Positions 1 through 10,975 of a stretch of DNA of 64,000 nt are shown here, one piece after another. The stretch is from Prostheceraeus crozeri (lineage: Eukaryota > Platyhelminthes > Polycladida > Euryleptidae), in the NCBI GenBank assembly GCA_907163375.1, contig CAJQUW010003622.1, positions 62,001 to 126,000 on the forward strand, in the 5' to 3' direction. Position 1 is the stretch's first letter, and each line of letters begins with the position of its first letter. The position numbers were made by a program, and so were the translations under genes. The notes under the pieces were generated by a model that saw only the letters and a program-made list of their open reading frames with translations, was not told the DNA's origin and ran no database searches.

Positions 1-455
1 CTCCATATGACCACCTCAGTTCATCCTGTGTGTTTGGTATATCGCAGTGCCATGCTTCTGTTGAGACTCGAGATCCACAGTGATTCTCTTCTCCATCTGT
101 TCTACAGACTAGCGAATACGTTCATAGAATGGAACTGTCAATAAGTGTCTGATTTAGAAAGCATCTACTATCATATAAACGATTTAAAGCAGTAATACCA
201 ACTTCATTACAAACTTATGTGGTTTTTCTTCAAACACACCACTGAGTTTTGCTAACCACGCATGCGTTTGAATGGAGGTACGAGATGATTTTCAGTTTAG
301 GTCAAATTTGACTCCGGACGCTATTTAAGGCAAAAATTGAATATTTTGATCAACTAACCAGATTCGCGCCATTTTGACAATTTTCGATTTCCCGCCAAAT
401 GGAAGAAGATGAAAAGGCGATTTCACATCACAAATCTTGAACATCATTTTAAGCT
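1..455. other. No gene seen
   Basis: AT-rich sequence with no convincing reading frame, repeat or RNA gene. It leads directly into the GIY-YIG-like fragment that follows. Confidence 0.4.
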
Positions 456-690
456 ATGTTTTGTCAATCAGAAATCATTTTGCAAGAAACGAAGCGCAGG
501 TTGCATAAAAGAATAAAAGATCACATACGAGATAACTCAGCTGTAAGTAGCCATCTGAACATATGTGCACATTGTGGCACTGGCATCAAAACTTGTTTTT
601 TGGTTAATATACTGGACGTGATGAATTTGAAACTCGTATTGTGGAGGTTTTGTCAATAAATGATAGATCTAGATTAAATTAAATCCTAGG
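456..690 (+). mobile_element. GIY-YIG endonuclease remnant, probably Penelope-like element
   Basis: The reading frame contains ETKRRLHKRIKDHIRDNSAV followed by a SSHLNICAHC segment. This matches the middle of the GIY-YIG nuclease that follows the reverse transcriptase in Penelope-like retroelements, where a G-T/R-R-L-x-x-R-I-x-x-H stretch is followed by an S-x-x-S-x-H-L-x-x-C stretch. Nearby sequence also resembles the acidic FETRI-type helix that closes this domain. The reverse transcriptase is not present to the left, so this is an old isolated 3' piece, and it is broken. Similarity was judged by eye; another GIY-YIG-bearing retroelement is possible. Confidence 0.45.
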
Positions 691-729
691 TCTTAATGCT
701 AAGTCTCTTTTCTTAAAAGTATTGGAATA

Positions 730-1981
730 CAGTCGAACCTGTCTTATTGCAAAACCTGCCATATTGCAAAAATGTTTTGGTCCCAATTTTTTTTGCTATC
801 TTTACCATTGCCATGTGTAATATTGTGTTTTGTTAGCCTTTAATGATAGCTGTAGGAGACGGAGCTCGTCCGCTCACGAGGGAGAACACGCGTATCGATA
901 CTGGAAACGATTTATGTATTGTGTGTATCTAAAAGGAGATGACAACCAGTTGTTACGCAGTCAGTTCATATAAACAAATAATATTCATTTCTAAATAATT
1001 ACAATTAGATGCATAGAACACAGAACATTACACCATGCAGCCTCTGTTTTGCAACTTCTCTTATTGCAAAACCTGTCCTATTTCAATGAATTTTCACTGT
1101 CCCTTCAGAGACTTTGCCTTTCATATTGCCAAACCACTCAATCTGCGAAAAGCGTTGAGATAAAATAATAATCGAATCTTGTCAGATAGTGTAGGAAATG
1201 AAATTCATAGATTATGTAGGCCTTCTTTGCACATAGGCTATATTTACGAACCCTTATTACAGGCAGTCTACACATAAACGTGTAGATCTTATATATCGCA
1301 TAAGCGTGCTTTCTCCTCACTTTGTATAATGTTACATGTTTCCGGGAAGTTATCAACATCGGTAGTCGATTGCAGGTAATTAACTTGGGTGATTCATTAC
1401 AGCTCGATATCAAGCTGTTTGAGATAGGTATTCTTATCAGCACTGATGTTGAAAGTATCCTATGTCATAGTACTTCGGTGCCTGACTACGCTTTTCTACA
1501 TGTACCTGTAAGCCTGAAAACTTGATACCTTTATTAATGACGTTATTGCAAAGATTATGATTTCACACAGGATAAATAATACCAAGAGTATACCATACCG
1601 GTACTGCGCATAGTGCACCGACAATGCTTTGTACATGAAAGCCTAAATTGTAGGCATACATGATTTCTATACACAGTTCTATCCATTAACAGCATATGCA
1701 TGTACTGCAAGTAGGCTTGCATATATACAACAATCTACTTTTGAACTTGAGGAAGCTGTCATGCATGACTTAGGTCGCAGATTTTTAGAGACCAAGATTA
1801 CTCATTTCTTTTCTAAGTAATTGTTCATGAAAGTTTTTCCTCGATAGAACGCATGGATGTAATAATTAAAAAAATCGCAGTAAATAGGTGTTTTCGTCTG
1901 CAACATCTATTATTGCAAAACCTCTGTTAATGCAAGTTTTTATGCCGGTCCCTTAAATTGGCAATAAGACAGGTTCGACTG
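730..1981. mobile_element. Pogo/Tigger-like non-autonomous element with TIRs
   Basis: The left end CAGTCGAACCTGTCTTATTG and the right end, which reads the same on the minus strand, form perfect terminal inverted repeats of at least 20 bp. Each end is flanked by the dinucleotide TA (728-729 and 1982-1983), the target duplication of Tc1/mariner/pogo elements. The TIR style, an ACCT motif followed by TTATTGC, resembles Tigger ends. The phrase ATTGCAAAACCTG recurs inside near 760, 1065 and 1912, so the termini look partly reiterated. No transposase domain is visible in the 1.25-kb interior, so it depended on an enzyme made elsewhere. Confidence 0.8.
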
Positions 1982-2228
1982 TATTTGTTTTTAATCATGT
2001 TTATTGGTTTCCTTGTATTGTTAATCATTGTTGTCATTGTCAGCTTATGAACTTATTACGCTTATTCATTGGTTGCAGCCTTACAAACACATTCCAAATG
2101 CTTTGTCAGCTTATTTTTTATTTTACAACATCATTTCTCTCGAGAATCATTTATCTTTGATAAACCTATTTGTCACGGCGATATGTCTCAGCGTGTTAGT
2201 CCTCCCATCAATTCAATGATCTCCTCGG

Positions 2229-2387
2229 TCAAGGACCAAAGGCATACCTGCTGGACAGCATCTCAGCTTCCTCCAGTTTCTTACGATCGTCTTTCTTCTG
2301 ATACATGTCAATTTTCACTGTAACAGAGTCCTTATGGTCTACCGTTTCTCCGGCACAGTATCCGTGCCCTTTACACGTGCGCACTAC
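2229..2387 (-). other. Unrecognised coding-like segment, possible terminal exon or relic
   Basis: The minus strand reads a 52-residue stretch ending in a stop codon at 2231-2229. It begins VVRTCKGHGYCAGETVDHKD, continues through a charged QKKDDRKKLEEAEM segment and ends SSRYAFGP. The even mix of charged residues, the CKGHGYC motif and the amphipathic helix look protein-like, unlike the AT-driven frames nearby. An AG acceptor lies just upstream (about 2389), but it lacks a good pyrimidine tract. I do not recognise the family. It could be the last exon of a host gene, a processed pseudogene piece or part of a mobile element. Confidence 0.25.
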
Positions 2388-3689
2388 TTATGTTATTATA
2401 CTGCTACTCTCTATACTCTCTATACTGCTACTCTCTGCTACTGCACTACTCTATAAGATAATGTATAAAAAATATGAGATATCCTGTTCAATGACTCAGA
2501 AAACCGTCGTTGTGACTCGCATGCGCAATACAACAATTGTAAAATGTCATGTTTTAATGATGGATCGAATTTTATTTTTCAACACCATCGCGATCTCAGT
2601 AATAATGTTGTATCATTTGATTAAGTTTGCTTCTTCGGTTCCTGCTATGAGATTCAGAAAATGGCTCATGCAGCATATTCCTAACATTTGCCATGCAAAG
2701 TAGTCTACGCTGATGAAATAGTTAATTGAATAAACTATTAGTGAATTATGCCACATTTGTCAGCAATATTTCTAACATTGTCTTAATGAACAGTAAAATC
2801 AACGTAAAAGAACTTTGTCCAACTTGATGCTGACTTTCGAATTTTGGGTCACAAACAACAGCTTCTGGCAATCGGCATTCTCGTGTTAATAAAATGCATT
2901 TTAATGAGGATAGAGATATATTTCACGTCGAAATAAAAGTCTAATTTGATCAAATATTCTACCAAGTATGTATGCTTGTGATGACAACAGCATGGTACTT
3001 GCTGTTTCTTCAGTACGGATCACGACGATTCGTTTCACTCGTGCATCTTTGATTGTTGATCTTTAAATTCAAGACTTCTGATTTCCAAAAAGAGTATTCC
3101 GATTTTCCAGACTTTTATCAAGAAGATATTATCGCGTCAACGAACATATCCTTCTTTCTTTACTTAGGATCGGAATTCTTTTCTTGAAATTTTTATACAA
3201 GCTTAACACAGTATGCTTCAATATTTGACGGGTACTTTTATAATGTACACATTTTGCTATCTAATACCGGTGCTCACTTGTATTTTGCAACAGAACATAA
3301 CTGTTACCAGATATGCAAGCAGGTAAAATTTCTAAACAAACATTTTATGGAACTTATGTATATAAACCCTGATGCAAGGCTGTGGACCATAGAAATAAAA
3401 GGGAGGGTTGGCTTTTCATGTGATTCGAGTGAACCCTCAGCTGTTTGAGTATGGATGAATATTGATTTGATAAACTAATTAAGACATCTTAGCAGTGTTT
3501 CAGATAAATTTATTTTTATGACATTACAGCAAATTTTTTTCAAAAAAAACGATCACTAGTCCGGCAGTCAACACGAAGTTGCGCAGGGAACGAGATCATA
3601 CCTGGAACGTTCACTTCGCATTGTTCATCTCTTGAATAGTACATAACTGCGCTACTTCTATGAGTAGAGACAAATATCAAATGATATCA

Positions 3690-3940
3690 AATCAACATAG
3701 CTATTTTGAATATGAATACTACAATCAGGACTGTCACTCTCAATTCAAAAGTAAAAGCCGGAAAAGTCAAATCGGAAGGGGTCCCGCTCAAAGTCACGAT
3801 CTAAAAGGTCCCCTTCATAATACTAAAGGTCTCCTCTTCACAATCCCCGCCATAGAAATAGATTGTTTATCTGAGATAGACTAGAATGGATATTGACTCA
3901 AGGTCGCGGCACATCCGGTCTCCTGTCTAATGATTGAAAT
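3690..3940 (+). pseudogene. Possible decayed RS-domain (SR-protein-like) relic
   Basis: Plus-strand frames here contain RKGSRSKSRSKRSPS, then RSPLHNPRHRNR, and last DIDSRSRHIRSPV before a TAA at about 3930. The Arg-Ser alternation recalls the C-terminal RS domain of SR splicing factors. The pieces lie in different frames with stop codons between them, so there is no intact protein. It may be an old processed pseudogene or simple repetitive sequence that happens to encode Arg-Ser. No RRM domain was found upstream. Confidence 0.22.
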
Positions 3941-4699
3941 AATGTCTAGTATTCTTGTTTCTGGGTACCTCTACAGGCATAGCAGTCCTCGATTAATAGT
4001 TTTTTTAATTACATGCCAAGCTAGCTGATAAAGATGTGCCTACTCCTCTACTTCATTGCGTGATAATTTTCTTGAGTTATAGGTTGTAGAAATGATTTAG
4101 TACTGGAATTAGCCTACGTTCAAAAAACGGTCTCGTTAACTGTCCAAGAATGCGATACGCATACTTAACAAGTGACAGCAATACGTGTGCATTATGTTTG
4201 TCACCAGATGCAACTGTAATTAAGCTAAGTCAGCTTATACAATTTTAAGTTATTAGATAAGTTATGCGTCTTTGTCGACACTTTTTCTAATAAATTAACG
4301 ATGTAGGCCAGGCCTAATGCATTTTGAGCCGGCCATAGTATTTGTTACATTACTATATATTAATAGTGCTATATTACTTATTGTATATTTTTTAAATCCA
4401 TTTAAATTTTTAGTTCATAAATTGTACTGAATACGGTAATTTATGCCCCAGGTAAGTTAAACATTAATTAAAAGCAATGATGATTGATAAACAGATTAAA
4501 GTGTAATAATTCTTCTCATAACAAAAACAAACAAAAAATCCAAACTGGAATTCGGTAATACCATAACATAAAGCTAATTTTTAACCATAACATAAGCTTG
4601 CAATTACATCAATAACAAAATATGTGTGAATAACGTAAAATATCAAAGATAGATCTCAAGAAAAAATATCAGTCAATATACCAAGAGTTCGTCTTACAT

Positions 4700-6431
4700 A
4701 GGGAATAATTTGTTATAATTTGCTTTCGTGTATTTTTCGAACTCCACGTCGAAGTTAGAAATTTTTGTCAAAGAATTTGGGAGTGTAGGCGGGACTTTAA
4801 GTTTCAGTGCAGCGAATGGATCCAATCTGGGGTTTTTTGCGAAGGACCAGCTTCCATGACATTATCGTAATCAACAGTGGTGCGGTCATCACTGGGACAT
4901 GCATGTAGGCCTACTGTTATTTTCTCTTGTGACATCTGTCTGATACCATTTGAAGCGTCTTTGATCATAACAGAACGATCACTTGCGTTAGGTACAAAAT
5001 TCAATTTGGAAAATGATGGATCAAGGACGGCTGCGATTGTATGCAATGTGTTTACATCAGGCCAGTACTTCAGCAGCATATATTTTCTCAGATTTGCTTT
5101 CAAGGTAGAGATGACTGAATGTTCATCCGGATCGACGCTGCATATGTGATCTACGACGAGGTGGTATGTCGGGAGAACTGTTTGTAGACTGGGCCTATCA
5201 GCAGATTCGAGCTTGTCGAAGATTCCGTCGAATTGACGAAAGAAAACTCCTAACTCGGCCACTAGCGCAAAAGAAATCGATTCTAAACGATCATCCTCAT
5301 TTCGTCGTTGAAGTTCAGCTCGAAGTGCGTAAAAAGAATCCGCAAGACTGCTGTATACATTGCCAAACCCACGCCACGGACGCGTTTGAGAAAATTTCTT
5401 CAAAGTTTTCGGCAATTTTTCTTGCAATCCCGATGTCTGATTTGCGTATCTTGCAAGGTCTTTGATGGCGATTTCCATTTCTTGTACGTATGGCTTCTCG
5501 TCCTTCGTGGCATTCCATGCGTTAGTCAAAACAGTGGATAGACGGTGTGCCATACATTGCATTCTTGATTTCTCTCGAAGTGCACTGACGATATTAGCGC
5601 CCTTGTCTGTTGTTATAGGCGTAGTATCCTCACATAGTCCGTATGTTTGGAAGATATCACTGATTTCAGAGAGAATGTTCTTGGCAGTCTTTTTATCATG
5701 GGGAAAGACTTTACATCGAGCCATGAAATGTTTCACTTCATAAGAAGCATCCATCCAGAAAATGGACAGCTCCAGATACGACCGGTGAATGTGATCGTCA
5801 GTCCACAAATCTGCAGTACATGCGACTTCATCACAAGACACGGCACTGGATATTCTTTCTTTCATATGGTCAATGAATCTTTCAAATGATTTCTTAACAC
5901 AATCCCGAATAGTTTTCTTCCATACCAGATATCATCTACATTCACGTTGCCGTACTTGTTACCGATTTCTATCATTGTTTTTGCAAGTTTTTTAAGTCCT
6001 TCATTTTCCACATCGCAAAAACTATGCATCCCGGAAATAACAAATATTGATTCTGAATCTTTCACTCGTTCTGCATCCGACTTTTCAAGGCGTTTATGTC
6101 TGGTGTATTCAGGATTGACTTTGATAGTAGTCTGTCTTGCACGGTCACCAGCAGTTTCTTTTCTAGGTAGACAAGTGTCCCAGTGTCTTTTGAGAGCACC
6201 TACTCCCCAGCTTATACGAGTTCCGTCCTCCTTGACTTTGCTGTGAGTGCAGATCACTGTCGTCTTGCAGCGGTTGCAGGCCACCCAATATGGTAATCGT
6301 TGTGTTGTGCCATCCGATAATGTCTCAACAATATGCGCCACATTTTCCCTTGATTTGTCTTCTGATAGTATTAATTTACGCGTTGACAATTTCATCTGAA
6401 TCTGTTTATCAGTAATATTGTCTGGATCCAT
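4700..6431 (-). mobile_element. hAT-family transposase with BED zinc finger, frameshifted
   Basis: The N-terminal frame (6431-5862, 189 residues) carries a BED-type finger (C-x2-C at WVACNRCKTT, then LKRHWDTC). A helical region ending GNKYGNVNVDDIWYGRK resembles the Hermes-type DNA-binding domain. The catalytic core continues in a second frame (to 5865-4804). It has the first Asp in ACTADLWTDD, the second in ITTDKGAN and the conserved hAT C-x2-H in MQCMAHRL. The frames meet at a run of A near 5919, where a one-base shift separates GRK from the expected continuation TIRDCVKKSFERF. A further shift near 4806 ends the protein, and the C-terminal dimerisation region is not seen. It is therefore dead. 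Clear TIRs were not found. Confidence 0.85.
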
Positions 6432-6703
6432 CTCATACGCATAAGATAGGATGCCGAAGCGTAGACAAAGAACAGCGAACGTCGAAGTACGATGCGTAGA
6501 TGTTGAACAGTGGACGGAAGCAGACTGACAATTACTAGAAGACGGACGGCTAATATTAAATTGTTCGATTCGTCTGGCACAGCAGACAGTAGACGAGTAA
6601 TGAATAAGACTAAACGGCTAGCTGAGTGAGTGGCGAATGACAATAAGGGTCCATTACGTACAAGCTTGCGTACGTATTTGTTGCTGCGCGGTAGGGTCGG
6701 CAC

Positions 6704-6755
6704 TAGGGATTGCAATTCCGGGATTGGAGAAAATGGACTGGGATTGCAATCCCTA
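6704..6755. mobile_element. 52-bp hAT-type MITE with 8-bp TSD
   Basis: The element starts TAGGGATTGCAATTCC and ends with the inverted equivalent GGGATTGCAATCCCTA, giving a TIR of about 16 bp with one mismatch. It is flanked on both sides by the identical 8-mer GTCGGCAC (6696-6703 and 6756-6763), which is the target duplication length expected of hAT transposases. The two TIRs are separated by only about 20 bp. It lies about 270 bp upstream of the BED-hAT reading frame, but its TIR cannot be assigned to that element from this window. Confidence 0.8.
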
Positions 6756-6763
6756 GTCGGCAC

Positions 6764-8931
6764 TCCTGCTAATAAGGCGCCATTGAATTCTGAGGCAGTC
6801 AAGCCGTTGAACAAAATAGTTGTCTAAACGAGCCGTATCACACTGAATCAAAACAGGGGGACGCGTGCGTGCTGACATCAAGGAATATGTTGACTCAGCC
6901 ACGAGCTATCTTTGTCACGAGCCACATGATAAGTTTATGAACCACGTGAATTCATTATAAACTTGATGAGCGATCTGATTCTGATATGCTAATGAATCCC
7001 AGCTATGGTTTATGTTTCAATCAATGAGTCAGGATTAAATCGGTTATCAATTATATAGGCTACTCAAAAAATCCAGTAATGTTGAGATGTTCCAATTATT
7101 ATTCGAATCGAGATAAAATCAGCCAAAAAAGTCCATCAACTTGTAAAGCCGGCCTTGGTCATTAGGCCGGGCCGGGGCCGGTTTTCATATTGCGGCCGCG
7201 GCCGGCTTCCAGCTCTGATTCAGCCGTTGACATGTGTATCCACGTGAAAATGCGTGCGATTTTTGTGCCGTTATTGTGTATTGCACGAAGCTTTGCTTCC
7301 ATTCTAGAGGTTTTATTGCTATCAATTTCTTTGCTGTGGACCACTCAGGGTTTGGTTTTATTCTTGAATTTACCATATTGATGAATAACCGTAATTTCAA
7401 TTCAAATGTGACGTAGTCTGAGTTCTTGTTGAACAAGTCGTAAGATTGAAAACGATGTAAGTTTCTTTGTTATTTCTTTTATATCTTATAGTTATTTCTT
7501 ATCGTATAGTGAAGTTGCGACAATCGTTCAAAGGAAGGTAAATAACAAATTTTTCAAAATATGCAAAGCACTCAATTTTGACAACCCTGCCCATATCATA
7601 GTGGATTACTGTCACATGAAAAGGATTATCGAAGCGTAGTGTTTCTCATGCCCTGAAATCATCTCAGTAAAAGGTTGAATAGTTTTCAGAAATTTTCTTA
7701 ATTAAAGCATTTAGCAATTTATAAATATCACGGTTAAATTGTGCAAGTTATATGAACGGAGAAAGTGCTGTATTGTGCACATGTATCCGAGCAAAATCGA
7801 AGAGTTGCTGCAAAGTTTCTATTATTTGTCAAATTCAGGTATGGTTACATTTTATATTCAGATCAGAGATATTGGATGATGCTTCCATGGAATTTAGATA
7901 TTAAAAATGGATCTGGAGATATTGGATGATGCTTCCATGGAATTTAGATATTAAAAATGGATCGGTTATTTCAATAAACAATGTTGGTGTCACTGATGAA
8001 CTAGCTGTTAACCAGAGTTGGTCCACTTGAATATAAATCGGTTAACAGCATTTTAACCGGTCAACCGCTTGCATTCCTGATTGTCATATGTTCAAGAAAA
8101 GATAACGGTGTGATGATTGTTTTTCATGCATGTCAGAATATACATTCCTCGAAGCAGTACGTCGTTTTGTCAGAAGTTGGAGGTTTTGCTGAATCAGACA
8201 GTACTATAACGTAATAGTGGCGGCTCGTAACATACGACGCCTTAAGTGGAGCACAAGAAAGGTCTACCTTTTAAAAAATTGTTATTTCATCAGAATGGAC
8301 GATGGTTCCAAGCTTTCCGATCCAGGTCTAACATTGATCCTGCTATATATGTCTGGTTGTGGCTACTTAAGTAACTGGGTGGCATTTTTTATAGATGGCA
8401 CTGAAGTTTATGTTAGCATTTGTAACGATTGAGTGACCCACGAATCATAAACATGATTCTTGTCATTTTTCTTATTGTTAAGAATGACTTTGTCGCTGAT
8501 TTGACCACTTAGCAAAATTTATCCATGTTTTCCTTCTTATGATGAAAAAAATGCGAGTAAATTTATGGAAATAGTTCTAAAATCTTGAATCGAGTTTCCA
8601 GACCATGACAAAGAACTGATATGATGTATGATAAGGTTTACGTTTTCTGTTATACTCGCATACATCGTCGAGCAGTCCACGCTCTTTTAATATTTTTGAC
8701 TGAAGCTTCCTTCTTATATGCTATAGCATACGTAACAAAATTTGGAAAGTTGTGTAGGCATGACTCTTCTTCCCACAGAAACACCGATTCGGTGATAGTT
8801 AAATTTTAGAGATTCTTAAACCTTTCCTAAACATGGTACTCTACCATTCGTTATTCAGTGATTTAATTTGCGAGTATTGTGCAGACCGATGCGAATGCAT
8901 CACCTAAAAAGTGAAACTATATTATACTTAC
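6764..8931. other. Non-coding; GC-rich patch and small duplication
   Basis: No gene recognised. Around 7147-7206 is a short GC-rich patch built of GGCCGG/CCGGCC words that stands out from the AT-rich surroundings. A 50-bp direct duplication at 7866-7963 is listed separately. Confidence 0.4.
7866..7963. repeat. 50-bp tandem duplication, two copies
   Basis: The unit beginning GAGATATTGGATGATGCTTC occurs twice in direct succession with a period of exactly 50 bp. No base differs within the compared stretch, so the duplication is recent. Confidence 0.9.
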
Positions 8932-10975
8932 CAGTGGCGTCTTCTCTGTAATAGTGATGAAAATTTTGAATCAAAATTTTCCGTGGAAAATTTTGAATGT
9001 TTTGATGGGCCCTGTAATTTGAGCGCTATCAACTGCCGAGGCAGCTGCGCACAAATAAATTGGGTCTAAAACTCTTAATTTCATCATTATTTCGATTAAA
9101 GCGATCGTAGCAATGCGAGTTTCGTCCGCGGATTTTTGAAATTCCTTTGCCACCAGTGGCTTGTGCCATTTTGTTATCATTTTTAATTATCACAGACACC
9201 CTTTGGGATAACGTGAATCTTGCTTTACAATGCGGGTATATAATTTCATGCAATGTGAAAGGTATGGAGCAAAAATAATGTACTTCATTTTGGAGTTTGC
9301 TAATTGTTGGCTTCAAAGTTAAGCTTTATGCAGCGTTGATCATATGCAAATTCTCCATGTGTTGATGAACATGTGATGAAGTATAAGCATACAGTCCACG
9401 CAGCATTCATGAGCGACCAAATTGGAAGATTTAAAGACTGTAAACTCGTGAGATATTTGGAAACTAAAGATATCTGTGATGAGTAAAAGAATATCTATGA
9501 TAGCTTCAAACTTCTGGCGCATTGTCCGATATCTTCGTTGAGGATACACACATCCATTTCTAGTTCAGATAGTTCCAAATCGATTTCAGATCTGCCCAAA
9601 TGAATTTCAGATATGATCTAGATGAGTTGGAGATCTCCAGTTGAATTAAAGATCTTTTCAAAGTTGAACTTGTGACAGATATCTGAAATTCAGCTAGAGA
9701 AATCTGAAATCCATCTTATGTCTGAAATTCATTTGGAAAGATCTGAAATAGACATGGTAAAGGTGCAGTTGGTTACAAAAGTTACATACAGGGATGATAG
9801 AGAAGTTTCCGGTCTTTAAATATTACATAGTCTTTTCAAACGACTATAATAAGTCTCCAAAACAAAGAAAAAAACGTCAATCACCGAAAAATAAATTTCA
9901 AAATTTTCCAATGGAAAATTTTCCATTTGCATCACTACTCTGTAACTGCGAGGCCTTCGGCGCATCCTCAAAAATAATTTTCCAACAATTATAAAAATGA
10001 AGTGTCATCATTCATTTAAATTCGATAGCTCCTCGTGATAGCTGTACACAGCTTTCCATCTCAAAGTCAGACGCTCAACCTCATTAAACAGTTTTGCAGC
10101 ACGTGCTCGAATCACAGCTGTTTTCTTCGAACAATTAGACACAGAGGCTGGTCGTGTGTTCAGACAGAGCGAAAAAGAGTTGTGTGCGTGTGAGGCAGTG
10201 AGCGCACGCGCCCGCGCCAATATTGGCTTTTCCGATAGACATGATGCTGTGCCTTCTCCAATTTTTGCACTGTAATTCTACGCGATTCTTGATCGAGGCG
10301 CGGTATCTAAATATAGTAAGGGAAGCGCAGCCCAATTGTTCCTGGATTAGCTTTATGTCAGAGATGCCACTACGTCAACAGTAGCAGATGGTTGACGTTC
10401 AGACAAAACTGGGATCAGATGATCGAGCGTTCTCCAATGAATGTAGAGTAACGCATCTGACTCGAACACCCAGATTCGGTAGAATTCCATAATTTGTTTA
10501 CACGTAATTGATGTGACACTATGTTTAGTACTGCAGATGAGATCACAACCACGCCTTTCGTCCGAAGGGAATATACTGAAAAGATGACAGTCATGTAGGC
10601 CAACACCTGATATAAAAATTGAAAGTACTCACAGAGAAAGAAATACACAAGACATTTTAATGCATCAAAATTTCAAACGTGAGCGGCTGACCGGTCGTGA
10701 TAAACACAAGAGACTGTTGACCTTGCCTCCTTTTTTCTCGAGAAAATGTGGTCTGGACAGAGAGTTGATATAGTAATCAGTTCCTTGAGTAAGGCGGTGA
10801 AGAGACATGAGCAATCACTTCTCATGTGCACATTCATTTGGCCTTAAAAAATGTTCGGGAAATTGTTATTAAAAATTCAACTTTTATGAAAATTGTAACA
10901 TAAAAATGTCTGGTATAGAAATAGTATTCCAATGCCGAGTGAAGGCCTATGGTCTGGGCGCACGCGACGCCACTG
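8932..10975. mobile_element. Candidate non-autonomous hAT element
   Basis: The left end CAGTGGCGTC (8932-8941) and its inverted copy GACGCCACTG (10966-10975) form a 10-bp TIR of the CAGTGGCG type common in hAT elements. The 8 bases outside are ATACTTAC on the left and AATCTTAC on the right, a target duplication with two mismatches. The 2-kb interior holds no transposase domain. It contains internal inverted repeats rich in AAAATTTTCC near 8955-9000 and 9895-9935. The short TIR could arise by chance, so the call is tentative. Confidence 0.4.
9583..9749. repeat. 30-bp inverted repeat, potential hairpin
   Basis: The 30-bp arm at 9583-9612, starting ATTTCAGATCTGCCCAAATG, matches the reverse complement of 9720-9749 at 27 of 30 positions. 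The loop is about 107 bp. Several further ATCTGAAAT/ATTTCAGAT words lie in the loop, so the structure may be built from reiterated short units. Confidence 0.7.

Larger units (their letters stand above)
1984..4690. other. Largely non-coding, two weak relics
   Basis: Apart from the two coding-like fragments listed separately, nothing firm is visible. A 132-codon frame at 2305-2703 on the plus strand has two hydrophobic stretches but no recognisable domain, and it partly overlies the better-looking minus-strand fragment. It is treated as chance. Confidence 0.4.

Noticed and set aside
2305-2703. 132-codon plus-strand frame with possible membrane segments
   Set aside because: Its hydrophobic part comes from a simple CTCTATACTG-like repeat, and it overlaps a better minus-strand candidate.
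5166-5465. Plus-strand frames over the hAT transposase
   Set aside because: They are antisense shadows of the transposase coding region.
4303-7206. TAGGCC/GGCCGG-rich words near 4304-4336 and 7145-7206 as TIRs of the BED-hAT element
   Set aside because: The words partly match in inverted orientation, but the match is broken, no 8-bp target duplication was found, and the exact ends cannot be placed.
7147-7206. GC-rich GGCCGG patch as a CpG-island promoter
   Set aside because: It is only about 60 bp, made of one repeated word, and no gene starts nearby.
8940-9950. The AAAATTTTCC inverted repeats near 8955-9000 and 9895-9935 as the ends of a separate MITE
   Set aside because: The sequences just outside the two arms do not continue as inverted repeats and no target duplication was found.
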